NCBI GenBank assembly: GCA_947446575.1
Contig: CANFHC010000028.1
Location: 1-41,071, forward strand
DNA: 41,071 nucleotides
Source: Bacteriovoracaceae bacterium
Lineage (GTDB): Bacteria; Bdellovibrionota; Bacteriovoracia; Bacteriovoracales; Bacteriovoracaceae
Direction: 5' to 3'
In this document: piece after piece, positions 23,491-32,805 of the stretch
Layout of the letters: each line of letters begins with the position of its first letter
Numbering within the stretch: the first letter of the stretch is position 1
Program-made: the position numbers and the translations under genes
Notes under the pieces: model-generated
What the model saw: only the letters and a program-made list of their open reading frames with translations
The model's database searches: none
What the model was told of the DNA's origin: nothing

Positions 23491-25233
23491 ATGTGTAAAT
23501 GTCTTGGAATTATTTTTGTTGGATTGTTACTGTCTACACCAATAAAACTATTTGCTAATAATAATTATATTGAATCAACTGACATTGGAGTAGGAGTCAA
23601 TCACGTTTGTGCTAACACAAGTTTAGGAGTTAAATGTTTTGGAAATTCCGAAACTAAGACATTAAATGCACCAGCGTCTTTAAAGAATTCAAACCTACTT
23701 TCGGCCGGTAATCGTTTTAGTTGTGCAATTGAAACAGCAGGTATTCGTTGTTGGGGTGAAATTCCTGGACGATCTGAATCCTCAATTCTCATTGGAGCCA
23801 AAACTTTAAAAAATCCTAGACTTTTGTCTGTGGGGTATGATCATGCATGTGCAGTGTCTGAAAAAGATGAGATTAAGTGTTGGGGAAAAAATGATTTTGG
23901 AGAAAGTACTCCGCCTAAAAAATTAAAAAATATAAGCGAGATCTCGCTTGGAATGAGTAATAGTTGTGCAATCGCAAGTAATCAAGTTGTCTGTTGGGGA
24001 GGAAGTTTTGCGGGTTCCACAACTATTCCAGACAATATTCAAAATCCAAGAAATATAACTTCTGGTTGGTGGCATCACTGCGCTCTTAGCGATGAAGGAA
24101 TAAAATGTTGGGGTTATCCTTACAAAGAGTATACCGCTCCAGATGATGCGAGCATTATTAGCTTTTCATCAGGGGGATTTTTTAATTGTGCGCTAGTTGC
24201 TGAAGGCGTGAAGTGTTGGGATGAAACAGGTAAGACGAGTTTAGTTGAAGACAGTTTAAGTGCTACTAAAATCAGTGTGGGATCAACCGTTGGATGTGCC
24301 ATAACAATTGAAAGAGGACTTATTTGTTGGCAACTAGCTACAGGGAAATTTAATCGTTTAAAATCTTATGTTCCAGCTGGTAGATTGTTAAAAATTGAAA
24401 ATGTGGCAGCGGGTAATGCTAGCACGTGCGTCTATGGTGATGAAGATAGATTGTTGTGTTGGGGATATAATCCCGATGGGGCACTCAATGTTCCTTCAAC
24501 GATACCAAGGCCCATAAATAAAATGTCGCTGGGAAATCATCGGCTGTGCACTTTAACAAACAATATTGTTAATTGTTATGGAGATAAACGTATTGATTAT
24601 GAAACTCCTAAAAATTTAGGCACTGTGACTATGGTTTCATCTGGCGGTTATCAAATCTGTGCTGCAAGCTCTGCTAAAATGCGATGCTGGGGAGATGATG
24701 TCAGAGATGCTTTAATCATTCCTAAAAACTTAACTTCTATTTCAGAAATATCTTCTGGTTTTACTCATGCATGTGCTGTCGCCAATAACGAAGTAAATTG
24801 TTGGGGAGGAACAGGCCTCATTAAAAATGTGAATCCTGGCGTAAGGATGTTTAACCCTAAAGCGATTTGTGCAGGTGGAACTTTTTCTTGTGGAATAAGT
24901 GCTGAAGGAAAAGTGAGTTGTTGGGGAACGAAAATTCCCTTTGCAGGAGACGTCGATCCAGACAATGCCGTTGTTAATGTTCCGAATGAAATTGAAAGTG
25001 CGACAGAGATCGCTTGTGGGCAAAGTCATGCGTGCGCTATCTATAATGGAAAAATTAAATGCTGGGGCAATGGCAGTTTTTTACCTGAGCGATTGACTCC
25101 AAAAGCAGTCATTAAAAATCCGCATAACTTGACTGCTGGCTGGAATCACACTTGCACTCTTGGAGACCAGGGCCTTAGTTGCTGGGGGAATATGCTTAAT
25201 TTAGAGATGCCAAATTATGCTTTAGAAAAATAA
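23491..25233 (+). CDS. Secreted RCC1-like repeat protein (14 repeats)
   Basis: A 580-residue exported protein. After the signal peptide it is made of about 14 repeats of roughly 40 residues, each with a core like HACAV-x(5-6)-I-K-CWG (for example FSCAIETAGIRCWG, HACAVANNEVNCWG, HTCTLGDQGLSCWG). This is the RCC1 pattern of beta-propellers; 14 repeats would suit two seven-bladed propellers. Most repeats hold two Cys about 10 residues apart, suggesting one disulfide per blade, fitting an exported location. The ATG at 23491 follows GGAG; a GTG two codons earlier is also in frame. RCC1-like propellers bind proteins; the target is unknown. The gene 25254 may be co-transcribed. Confidence 0.85.
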   Translation: MCKCLGIIFVGLLLSTPIKLFANNNYIESTDIGVGVNHVCANTSLGVKCFGNSETKTLNAPASLKNSNLLSAGNRFSCAIETAGIRCWGEIPGRSESSILIGAKTLKNPRLLSVGYDHACAVSEKDEIKCWGKNDFGESTPPKKLKNISEISLGMSNSCAIASNQVVCWGGSFAGSTTIPDNIQNPRNITSGWWHHCALSDEGIKCWGYPYKEYTAPDDASIISFSSGGFFNCALVAEGVKCWDETGKTSLVEDSLSATKISVGSTVGCAITIERGLICWQLATGKFNRLKSYVPAGRLLKIENVAAGNASTCVYGDEDRLLCWGYNPDGALNVPSTIPRPINKMSLGNHRLCTLTNNIVNCYGDKRIDYETPKNLGTVTMVSSGGYQICAASSAKMRCWGDDVRDALIIPKNLTSISEISSGFTHACAVANNEVNCWGGTGLIKNVNPGVRMFNPKAICAGGTFSCGISAEGKVSCWGTKIPFAGDVDPDNAVVNVPNEIESATEIACGQSHACAIYNGKIKCWGNGSFLPERLTPKAVIKNPHNLTAGWNHTCTLGDQGLSCWGNMLNLEMPNYALEK

Positions 25234-25253
25234 TAATTACTAGGAGAAATCAA

Positions 25254-25709
25254 ATGAATCTTTTTAAGAATATATCATTGACGCTAATATGTATTGCATG
25301 CATTGGTGAATCAGCAATGGCCTATACGTGCACTAAAAAAGAAATAACAAATGTCTATATTCCGATTTTACGTGAAGTCGTTGATTGGCCTGATGAAATG
25401 ATTTATCCCTATGCCAAACAATTATGCTTATTAACAAAAGAGCAGAAAGCTTTACAAAAATCAATAAGCTTGCGAGCAGAAGTCATCCGCACTGGAAATT
25501 TTAGAATTTGCAAAGAAGTTATTCCGGGCAATCCCAACCCATCCGATGCTGAATGCAAAGTGGCTTATAATGCTCGAGTTAATGGACTTATTGATCAATG
25601 CCAAACTCTCATAGGCCTTGGGCATAATCCGCATAATGTCGGATTATTTATTGATCCATTAACGGTGGAAGTTTCTTGTTTGCGTGGAACAGATCTATCT
25701 ATGAAGTAG
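25254..25709 (+). CDS. Small secreted Cys-containing protein
   Basis: A 151-residue exported protein (signal peptide, cleavage after AMA; ATG after AGGAGA). I do not recognise it. The mature part has about six Cys (YTCTKK, QLCLL, RICKEV, AECKV, DQCQT, VSCLR), probably disulfide-linked, and looks mainly helical in the middle. It lies 20 bp after the RCC1-like gene, with a terminator right after it, so the two are one operon and may act together outside the cell. Confidence 0.65.
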   Translation: MNLFKNISLTLICIACIGESAMAYTCTKKEITNVYIPILREVVDWPDEMIYPYAKQLCLLTKEQKALQKSISLRAEVIRTGNFRICKEVIPGNPNPSDAECKVAYNARVNGLIDQCQTLIGLGHNPHNVGLFIDPLTVEVSCLRGTDLSMK

Positions 25710-25720
25710 GAATAAGATAT

Positions 25721-25757
25721 GCCCCAATTTTAATTGGGGCAAATTTTATTTTTTTTG
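25721..25757 (+). terminator. Intrinsic terminator of the RCC1-like operon
   Basis: GCCCCAAT (25721-25728) pairs with ATTGGGGC (25733-25740) around a TTTA loop, followed by AAATTTTATTTTTTTTG. It ends the rightward operon 11 bp after its last stop. Its T-rich tail overlaps the end of the convergent 60-residue ORF. Confidence 0.85.
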
Positions 25758-25928
25758 ACTTAATTCAGATTCTTTTGCTTCTTTTTCAATGGAATCCAAA
25801 CCTTTCAAGTTTCCACCATACTCCGGTAGTTCCGAAGAAGAGGCGCCGGGTTTTCTTGTAGAGTCTGGAATCCAATCGTCTTGAAGGTTTTTATCAGCAT
25901 TTCTCGTTTTAATTTTTGTATTGCTCAT
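25746..25928 (-). CDS. Small hydrophilic protein downstream of the DUF3494 gene
   Basis: A 60-residue, highly polar protein with no signal peptide (DDWIPDSTRKPGASSSELPE in the middle, a Lys/Glu tail). I do not recognise it; it looks disordered. Its ATG is 3 bp after the stop of the DUF3494 lipoprotein gene and has no ribosome site of its own, so it would depend on coupled translation. It could also be a chance frame; the codon content is plausible but short. Confidence 0.4.
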   Translation of the reverse strand: MSNTKIKTRNADKNLQDDWIPDSTRKPGASSSELPEYGGNLKGLDSIEKEAKESELSQKK

Positions 25929-25931
25929 AAA

Positions 25932-26726
25932 TTATGGTTTTGTAATTGTATTCTTATCTAAAATAATTTTCTCATTTTTAGAAAAAGCTCTACCTGCGAG
26001 TGTTGATTGTTCTTTCATTTCAAAAGTTAATTGTGACATAATTGTACCAACAACTGAACTTTTTGATTTGATTAAAACATTATCACCAACTTGCCAATAA
26101 ACATTTTTAGCTAATGCTCCTCCACTTAATTTGATAGTAACATCACTTCCAACGCGTAAATCACCTGCTACTTTAAAAACCCATACATCAGTGTCGGAAC
26201 CTTCAAGCGTTAAGTCATTTGGAATAGTCACTCGTGAATTCCATTTATAAACACCAGCTGGAAGAATTTTATTTCCTAAAGCACCAGCAAAAAGATCAAT
26301 TTTGTCAGCATCAGGTGCAGTTGTTTCAGCTTCATTGTATGCATTTATAAGATCAATTTTAGCTTGAGTCACAAAAGCTGCAGCAGTAGCATCGCGATCA
26401 TCGGTCGCATAAATGTCAGCTGCACCTCCAGTTACTTCTGTAGCATTCAGCCCCAGCATATCGCGTGTGCCTGGTCTTAACCCTACTTTGCCAGTCACAG
26501 AAGAAGTTGGAATAGAAGATATAGACTGATGAGCTAGAACGGCGAATGCATCTGCTTGGCGCAGATTAATCGCCTTTACGCTGTGATTTGCTTTAATGGC
26601 AGTGGTAGTTTCTATTGGTGGAGCACCAATGGCTGAAGTCGATGGAGAGTTACTTGAACTTTTTCCGCAACCTGTAATGGCCACTGTACCTACGAGCAGA
26701 GAAACTAGTATTCCAATTTTTTTCAT
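25932..26726 (-). CDS. DUF3494 (ice-binding-like) lipoprotein
   Basis: A 264-residue lipoprotein (lipobox ITGC, Cys20; ATG after AAGGAG). The rest is a DUF3494 beta-solenoid as in bacterial and algal ice-binding proteins: FAVLAHQSISSIPTSSVTGK, VGLRPGT, then LPAGVYKWNSRVTIP, DVWVFKVAGDLRVGSD and NVYWQVGDNVLIKSKSSVVG, and AGRAFSKNEKIILD. In some bacteria this fold binds ice; in others it may be a surface adhesion or structural protein. A paralogue lies at 39976. Whether it binds ice depends on a flat Thr/Ser-rich face that cannot be judged by eye. Confidence 0.85.
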   Translation of the reverse strand: MKKIGILVSLLVGTVAITGCGKSSSNSPSTSAIGAPPIETTTAIKANHSVKAINLRQADAFAVLAHQSISSIPTSSVTGKVGLRPGTRDMLGLNATEVTGGAADIYATDDRDATAAAFVTQAKIDLINAYNEAETTAPDADKIDLFAGALGNKILPAGVYKWNSRVTIPNDLTLEGSDTDVWVFKVAGDLRVGSDVTIKLSGGALAKNVYWQVGDNVLIKSKSSVVGTIMSQLTFEMKEQSTLAGRAFSKNEKIILDKNTITKP

Positions 26727-26947
26727 CGCTAACTCCTTTGACTATTTAATAGTAAATAAAATATTTACCCGGATAGTTAATAACCATGAATCAACTTAGA
26801 AAAAAAATTCTTTTTATAAATTAGTTTGATAATTAATTATTATATGTTTTAGAAAAGCTTATTAAAGATTCTAATTTTTATATTTTATTTATTTTTAAGA
26901 GTTATTTACCATTGATGAATTGATCCTATAAATAGTGAGGAATTAAA

Positions 26948-28891
26948 ATGAGATTTAAAGATAGAGATGAAGCCGGAAAATTATTAGCAGATAAGTTATC
27001 ATCCTATGGGCATTTTGATCCTATTGTTTTAGCGCTCCCTAGAGGAGGTGTGCCAATTGCGGCCATTATTGCAGAAAAACTCAAGGCTAGTTTAGATGTG
27101 GTTTTGGTAAAAAAAATTCAAGCTCCTGGATCAGAAGAATTTGCTATTGGTGCGGTAGCCGAAGATGAAAGACCAATGCTTAATGAATCTTATATTAATG
27201 CTGAAAATCTTGATCGCGACAAAATAGCTTCGACTATTGTTAAGCGCATTTCGGAAATTAGAAAAAGATCAATTTTGTACAGAGAGAAATTGCCTGCATT
27301 ATCTCTAATTGGTAGGACATGCATTCTTGTTGATGATGGATTGGCTACAGGAGCTACAATGGTAGCAGCCGTTGAATGGTTGAAAACTAAAAAAGTAAAA
27401 AGAATAATCATAGCGGTACCCATTGCTTCGACTGAAGGAGCAAAAACGGTAACTCCGATGGTTGATGAATTTGTATCTCTTGTTACTTCAAGCAATATGA
27501 TAGCAGTAGGGTATTGGTACGAAGAATTTAACCAAGTTAGTGACAATGAGGTTTTACAATATCTGGAACGTCGACATGATTCAAAATCTTCTTTGCCAAA
27601 AGCTAAAAGTATTCCCGAAGAAATCGATAAAATAGCTGTTCCTTTTAAAAAAAGCGAAGAACTAAAGAGCATGATCGAAGAAATGAGTAAACATCGAATC
27701 GTTATGCTTGGTGAGGCAACTCATGGTACCAAAGAATATTATCAAATGCGAAGGGAGATTTCTGAAATTTTAATTCAAGATTATGGCTATGACTTTATAG
27801 CTGTTGAGGGGGACTGGCCAGCTTGTTATAACTTAAATAAGTTTGCTCACTCAGATAGCAAAAAAAGTTCAGAGGAAATTGTGCATAATAGTTTTCATCG
27901 CTGGCCGACTTGGATGTGGGCCAATGATGAAATCCCTCCACTTATTGATTGGATGAAAAAAAATGATATGGGTGGTTTTTATGGACTTGATGTCTATTCT
28001 CTTTTTGAATCTTTAGATGAAACAAAAAAATACTTGGCAAAGATAAATCCAAAACTTGCAGCAGAGCTTGTTGCTGGATATGAATGTTTCGATGAGTTTG
28101 GAAAAAATGAAATGAAGTATGCAGAGTCACTTTTGAAGTTTCCAGAAGGATGCGAAAAAGAAGTCGTGGCAAATTTAAGGGAACTGCTCCGGTTAAGAAT
28201 AAATGATGTGCAGCTTTCTAATAAGGAATTTTTTGACGTTAAACAAAATGCCAGAGTTGTAGAGAGTGCTGAAAAATATTATCACACCATGCTCTCGGGA
28301 AGTGTTGATTCTTGGAATATTCGAGACCAGCATATGTTGGAAACACTTGAGCATCTGCTTCACTTTTATGGACCAAACAGTAAAGCCATCATTTGGGCAC
28401 ATAACACTCATGTAGGTGACTATCATGCTACCGATATGCTTAAAGACGGGTATATAAATTTAGGCGGTTTGGCGCGAGAGCGTTTTGGTTTTGAAGATGT
28501 ATTTCTCTGTGGTTTTGGTAGCTATAAAGGGGAAGTGACAGCTGCAAAAGCATGGGGAGCAGAGGTGCAGAACATGATTTTACCAGAAGCAAAAACAGAT
28601 TCGATTGAAGAGTATTTTCATCATGCAGCAGAAAAAAGCAATGCTGAAAAGCTTTATGTTCCGTTAAAAAATCTCGATAAAGACAGTCCATTAAATCGGG
28701 TTTGTGGACATAGAGCAGTAGGGGTAGTTTATGACCCAATTCATGAAAGATTTGGAAGCAACTATGTTCCAACGAAATTAGCTAGTCGGTATGATGCATT
28801 TTTATTCATAGATGAAACACATGCCTTAAAACCAATTCCTTCAACTTTTATCTATGGAGAATTCCCTGAAACATGGCCCCAAGGACAATAA
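26948..28891 (+). CDS. Phosphoribosyltransferase-erythromycin esterase fusion
   Basis: A 647-residue cytoplasmic protein. Residues 1-210 form a type I phosphoribosyltransferase: LALPRGGVPIA and the PRPP loop ILVDDGLATGATM. Residues 230-647 form an erythromycin-esterase-like domain: MLGEATHGTKEYYQMR, FIAVEGDWPACYNLN, FHRWPTWMW, IIWAHNTHVGD and the C-terminal DAFLFIDET. The Glu and His residues of Ere enzymes are in GEATHG and AHNTH. Fused forms are known in other bacteria and may act in nucleotide/sugar modification rather than drug breakdown. The ATG follows GTGAGG. Confidence 0.9.
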   Translation: MRFKDRDEAGKLLADKLSSYGHFDPIVLALPRGGVPIAAIIAEKLKASLDVVLVKKIQAPGSEEFAIGAVAEDERPMLNESYINAENLDRDKIASTIVKRISEIRKRSILYREKLPALSLIGRTCILVDDGLATGATMVAAVEWLKTKKVKRIIIAVPIASTEGAKTVTPMVDEFVSLVTSSNMIAVGYWYEEFNQVSDNEVLQYLERRHDSKSSLPKAKSIPEEIDKIAVPFKKSEELKSMIEEMSKHRIVMLGEATHGTKEYYQMRREISEILIQDYGYDFIAVEGDWPACYNLNKFAHSDSKKSSEEIVHNSFHRWPTWMWANDEIPPLIDWMKKNDMGGFYGLDVYSLFESLDETKKYLAKINPKLAAELVAGYECFDEFGKNEMKYAESLLKFPEGCEKEVVANLRELLRLRINDVQLSNKEFFDVKQNARVVESAEKYYHTMLSGSVDSWNIRDQHMLETLEHLLHFYGPNSKAIIWAHNTHVGDYHATDMLKDGYINLGGLARERFGFEDVFLCGFGSYKGEVTAAKAWGAEVQNMILPEAKTDSIEEYFHHAAEKSNAEKLYVPLKNLDKDSPLNRVCGHRAVGVVYDPIHERFGSNYVPTKLASRYDAFLFIDETHALKPIPSTFIYGEFPETWPQGQ

Positions 28892-28991
28892 AGGGCGTTT
28901 AGAAAAGTTTTTCCTAAACAAGTGCTTACTTTCATAATTTTTAGCAGTATTCTTATAACTGAAATACCTTAATATTTAGTTAGAGAAAGCT

Positions 28992-30593
28992 ATGAATTTA
29001 AAAACGACTCAAACAAAAATTTTTCTTTTTGTTTCCTTATTTTTAACAATATTTTATAACTTCACATTTTTTGAAAAAACTCTGATTGCATTCCCACTTT
29101 CAGGGCGCACCTTTTTATTTCTTGCATCACTATCCATTTGTTTATTTTGCTTTATTAACATTGTGCTGAATCTTTTTCGATCAAAGTATACTACCAAGCC
29201 ATTTTTAATCCTTATCTTGCTTCTGTCATCAATGGCCGCTTATGTAACAGATAGTTATGGAACGATCTTAGATGAAACGATGTTTTTGAATATCTTTGGC
29301 ACAGATCTTCATGAAGCGAGAGATTTATTAAGCTTTAAGGGCTTTCTTTATTTTTCACTTTTAGGAATTTTGCCATCGTATTTAATTTATAAAACAAGGC
29401 TTGAAATATTTTCTTTAAAAAAAGAATTTACATCTCGCTTGAAAACATTGTCCATCTCCTTCGTTGTGGTTTTTTTCATGCTTATTTCTTTTGGAAAAAA
29501 TTATGCCACATTTTTCAGAGAACAAAAAGTTCTTCGCAGTTATACCAATCCTACTTTTTATATATTTTCCATTGGAAAATATGCCGGACGTTTTTACGGT
29601 AACTCAAAAAAAGAATTAATCCGCATTGGTCTTGAAGCAAAAGTTGAGAGAAATAAAAGGATAAGAAAATTGGTTATCTTTGTTGTAGGTGAGACGGCTA
29701 GAAGAGATCGCTTTTCATTAAATGGTTATAAAAAAGAGACGAACCCACTTTTATCAAAAGAAAATGTGATCAGTTTCAATAATATGACTTCTTGTGGAAC
29801 CTCAACTGCCATTTCAGTCCCTTGTATTTTCTCAAATATGCAAAGAAGTCATTTTAGTGCTGATAAAGCAGAAACAACTGAAAACTTGTTAGATATTTTT
29901 TCTCATACGAAAAATATCAATATACTTTGGAGAGACAATAATTCTAATTCCAAAGGAGTCGCCGTTAGAGTTCCTTATGAGGATTTCAAGTTTGCTCCGA
30001 CTAATACAATCTGCGATCCTGAATGCCGAGACGTTGGCATGCTCGTGGGACTTCAAGATTATGTAAATAAGAATAAAAATGGAGATATATTTATTGTACT
30101 TCATCAGATGGGTAATCACGGACCTCAATATCATAAAAGATATCCGAGTAATTTTGAAAAATTTAAACCTGTTTGTGAAACAAATGAACTTGAAAAATGC
30201 ACTAACGAGCAAATTAATAATGCGTACGATAATGCTATTTTATATACCGATTATTTTCTCTCACATGTCGTAAGTTTTCTAAAAGACAATTCCCAAGAGT
30301 TTGGCACGGCCATGCTTTATGTAAGTGACCATGGTGAATCATTAGGGGAGAATGGAGTCTATCTGCATGGACTTCCATATTTTGTAGCACCAGATGAACA
30401 AAAGAATGTGGCTTCGATTCTTTGGCTTGGAGGAGCAATCTCTCAAAATACAAACTACAATTTACTAAAATATAAAGCGACCAGTGCTTTTTCCCACGAT
30501 AATGTATTTCATACGTTCTTAGGTTTAATGGATGTCAAAACAGATCTCTATCATCAAGAAATGGACATGTTACAAAACGTGATTAAAAAATAA
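28992..30593 (+). CDS. eptA: Phosphoethanolamine transferase (EptA-like)
   Basis: A 533-residue inner-membrane enzyme with about five N-terminal membrane helices (residues 10-190) and a periplasmic alkaline-phosphatase-fold domain. Zinc and catalytic motifs: VVGETARRDRFSLNGY, CGTSTAISVPC (nucleophile Thr), LHQMGNHGPQYHKRYP and YVSDHGESLGENGVYLHG, the signature of EptA/MCR enzymes. It moves phosphoethanolamine from phosphatidylethanolamine to lipid A, lowering its negative charge and the binding of cationic peptides. Cys pairs expected for disulfides are present (ICDPEC, PVCETNELEKC). A chromosomal, single-gene setting suggests a native envelope gene. Confidence 0.92.
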   Translation: MNLKTTQTKIFLFVSLFLTIFYNFTFFEKTLIAFPLSGRTFLFLASLSICLFCFINIVLNLFRSKYTTKPFLILILLLSSMAAYVTDSYGTILDETMFLNIFGTDLHEARDLLSFKGFLYFSLLGILPSYLIYKTRLEIFSLKKEFTSRLKTLSISFVVVFFMLISFGKNYATFFREQKVLRSYTNPTFYIFSIGKYAGRFYGNSKKELIRIGLEAKVERNKRIRKLVIFVVGETARRDRFSLNGYKKETNPLLSKENVISFNNMTSCGTSTAISVPCIFSNMQRSHFSADKAETTENLLDIFSHTKNINILWRDNNSNSKGVAVRVPYEDFKFAPTNTICDPECRDVGMLVGLQDYVNKNKNGDIFIVLHQMGNHGPQYHKRYPSNFEKFKPVCETNELEKCTNEQINNAYDNAILYTDYFLSHVVSFLKDNSQEFGTAMLYVSDHGESLGENGVYLHGLPYFVAPDEQKNVASILWLGGAISQNTNYNLLKYKATSAFSHDNVFHTFLGLMDVKTDLYHQEMDMLQNVIKK

Positions 30594-30732
30594 TATATAT
30601 TTTTAAATTATGCTTTCACTTCTAATCTTTTTTTTTCTTAAGTTATAAAAAATTATTTATGCGCTGTTAGTTTTTTTTGATATCACCCAAAAAATGATTG
30701 TTTAAAAGTAATCATTAAACATTGGGAGATTT

Positions 30733-31512
30733 ATGAATAAATATTTGCTAATTGTCTTATTCATTTTTGTTATTAGTCTGAAAGCCACACAGGTGCAAGC
30801 AGAAGTGTGGCATGCGACTCAGAATTGGAATTCATTTTGGGAGAATCAATACCAGTCATGGGTGAATAATACTCTAGCGACCAATGTCTTTACACGAGAA
30901 GATGGATTATTGGCAGGAATTTCCACTGACTGCGCTGATGTTCTTTATGATATTAGAATCCAATTTGCCTTTGAGAATTCATTACCATTTATCATTACAG
31001 CTCCTGATGTTTTACAATCAAAAATGAAGGTCTTTGGAAATAATACAAACATGTTTGATAATATCGCAAATGAAAGATCGCGAGTAAGGGCATTCATTAA
31101 TTATGTAAACGATGAAGTTGGTACAGAAAATCTAGCAAAAGATACTTTCCCAATAAAAATCAAATCTATTAATTCAGGTGTTCTTTACTTTGTTGAATGG
31201 TCCCTCTTTGGAAAACTAGAGCATCACTCCTATATTATTAAAGGATTTGATCAAGATCATGAATTGCAATACTTCGCAGGGGATGCCCCTCGAAAAGTTC
31301 GTAAGTTGCAAATCGATACGAAATATCCTCGATTTAGTTTCAGTGAAGCCCCTTTTGGGTTTAGAAAATGGCGCCACCCAGAGCATCTTCTTATTCCGAT
31401 AAAAGATATTCCAGAAAGTGAGGGATACAGTGACGAGCAATATAAATTATTAGAGAAAGTTGGTAAAGGAGAAATATTAAAGGAGATTAGGAGACAACTC
31501 CAAAATAAATAA
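30733..31512 (+). CDS. Secreted protein, possible cysteine-peptidase fold
   Basis: A 259-residue exported protein (signal peptide, cleavage after VQA; ATG after GGGAG). No known family is certain. GISTDCADVLYDIRIQFAFE has Cys67 starting a helix, as in NlpC/transglutaminase folds; KLEHHSYIIKGF has His164/165 on a strand and FAGDAP an acidic residue, the right order for a Cys-His-Asp triad. Many aromatic residues near the N-terminus could bind glycan. First of three genes on one strand (spacings 8 and 10 bp), with an inverted repeat, AATGATT...AATCATT (30693-30716), just before its ribosome site. Confidence 0.55.
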   Translation: MNKYLLIVLFIFVISLKATQVQAEVWHATQNWNSFWENQYQSWVNNTLATNVFTREDGLLAGISTDCADVLYDIRIQFAFENSLPFIITAPDVLQSKMKVFGNNTNMFDNIANERSRVRAFINYVNDEVGTENLAKDTFPIKIKSINSGVLYFVEWSLFGKLEHHSYIIKGFDQDHELQYFAGDAPRKVRKLQIDTKYPRFSFSEAPFGFRKWRHPEHLLIPIKDIPESEGYSDEQYKLLEKVGKGEILKEIRRQLQNK

Positions 31513-31520
31513 ACAAACTT

Positions 31521-32795
31521 ATGAAAAAAACAATTTTAACTTCTGTCGTTCTCGCATTAACTATTAATCTGTTTGCTGATGAAGCAACAAATCTTCCGGA
31601 GGCCAGAGATAAAGTCTACCAAAACATTAGAGAGTCGGATTCAGAATTGATAACTTCATTGAAAAAGGATGAAGTAGAAAGACTTTATAAAAATACTAGA
31701 GATCTTGAAGTTTTAAAAAAAATTATTGGTGATAGATCTATCAATCGATGTGCCACAAAAGTTATCAATAAAATTCAAAATGATCTAGGTCTCGTTAGCG
31801 AAAAAGATGTTGAACTTGCAGTCTTAGGACTTCGCATGAGCGATGCTATTGATGATGTTAGTGCCAGTCTATTAATTAAGGCAAATGATCTCTCTCACGT
31901 AATTCCCAATCCAATTGCTAAAAATGATTTAACCGATGATGATGAAAATAATGCAATGGCGATTTATAAATCAAATGCTAAGAGTATTCATGATAAAACT
32001 CTTTGCATTGAAGATACATATAGAGATCTTGTTGGAAGTTTAATTTCGAAATCACCAAAGTTCATTAGAAATTTAAAGCACATTAATAAGCTAGCTCTTA
32101 ATAATGGTTATATTAGTGACAATGAATTTAAAAGACTTGAAATGTTGCGCTTTAAAAAAGTACATGAATGGCCAATGACTTTATCAAGTTACGCTCAAAG
32201 TTTGGAAATGCTGAATCGTAAGTTTAGTGAAAGAGTAAAAGAGGCATCTACACTTGTAACTAGTGTTAAATTCCGACAGAAAAAATCCTTGCGCCTCGCT
32301 TTGTATGAAAAATACAACAGCACTCAGATCATTCTGTTGGCTAATATGATGAAAGAGTTAAAGGAGAGATTAGAGTCAAAAGATATCACAATTAATATTA
32401 ATTATGTTGATCGACCCTCTGAAATAATTAATTTGAGTCCAATGGAAAAATTCCGCTTTATTTTAAAATTATTAAGAAAAGAAATGGCGGACATGAATAA
32501 TGGCTCTCTATTAGCTGGGAAACCTGCCAATTATATGGACTTGATTACCGCTAGTTATGAAGTTGGATATATCGGAGCCAATGAAGTTGAGCAACTTGCA
32601 AGTTTACAAAACATTTGGAATCCAGTGATAACACCCAAAGAAAAAGCCATGTATTGGGTTAAGACATTTGGAGGAATGGCCTCAGTCTTACTGCCACCTC
32701 CGTTTGGTTTTGTCTCTGTAATGGTCATTATGTTAATTGATCAACAAATTAAAGATGCACCTGTTAACACTGATTTAGATTTTAGTATGTTTTAA
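31521..32795 (+). CDS. Secreted alpha-helical protein of unknown function
   Basis: A 424-residue protein with a signal peptide (cleavage near LFA). The body is almost fully helical and charged, without recognised domains. A hydrophobic stretch near the C-terminus (about residues 387-412, with SVLLPPPFGFVSVMVIMLI) could sit in a membrane. Lys and Glu are common, two Cys occur (CATK and CIED). It lies between the cysteine-peptidase-like and metallopeptidase genes in an operon, so it could be a scaffold or a substrate for them. No ribosome site is obvious. Confidence 0.6.
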   Translation: MKKTILTSVVLALTINLFADEATNLPEARDKVYQNIRESDSELITSLKKDEVERLYKNTRDLEVLKKIIGDRSINRCATKVINKIQNDLGLVSEKDVELAVLGLRMSDAIDDVSASLLIKANDLSHVIPNPIAKNDLTDDDENNAMAIYKSNAKSIHDKTLCIEDTYRDLVGSLISKSPKFIRNLKHINKLALNNGYISDNEFKRLEMLRFKKVHEWPMTLSSYAQSLEMLNRKFSERVKEASTLVTSVKFRQKKSLRLALYEKYNSTQIILLANMMKELKERLESKDITININYVDRPSEIINLSPMEKFRFILKLLRKEMADMNNGSLLAGKPANYMDLITASYEVGYIGANEVEQLASLQNIWNPVITPKEKAMYWVKTFGGMASVLLPPPFGFVSVMVIMLIDQQIKDAPVNTDLDFSMF

Positions 32796-32805
32796 GGAGT
32801 AAAAA

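Noticed and set aside
26741-26768. Overlapping palindromes ACTATTTAATAGT and GTAAATA-AAA-TATTTAC before the DUF3494 gene
   Set aside because: Very AT-rich and short, so chance is likely in this composition; not strong enough to call an operator.
28897-28919. Hairpin GTTTAG...CTAAAC after the fusion gene
   Set aside because: Six base pairs with a loose interior and no adjacent T-run; not called a terminator.
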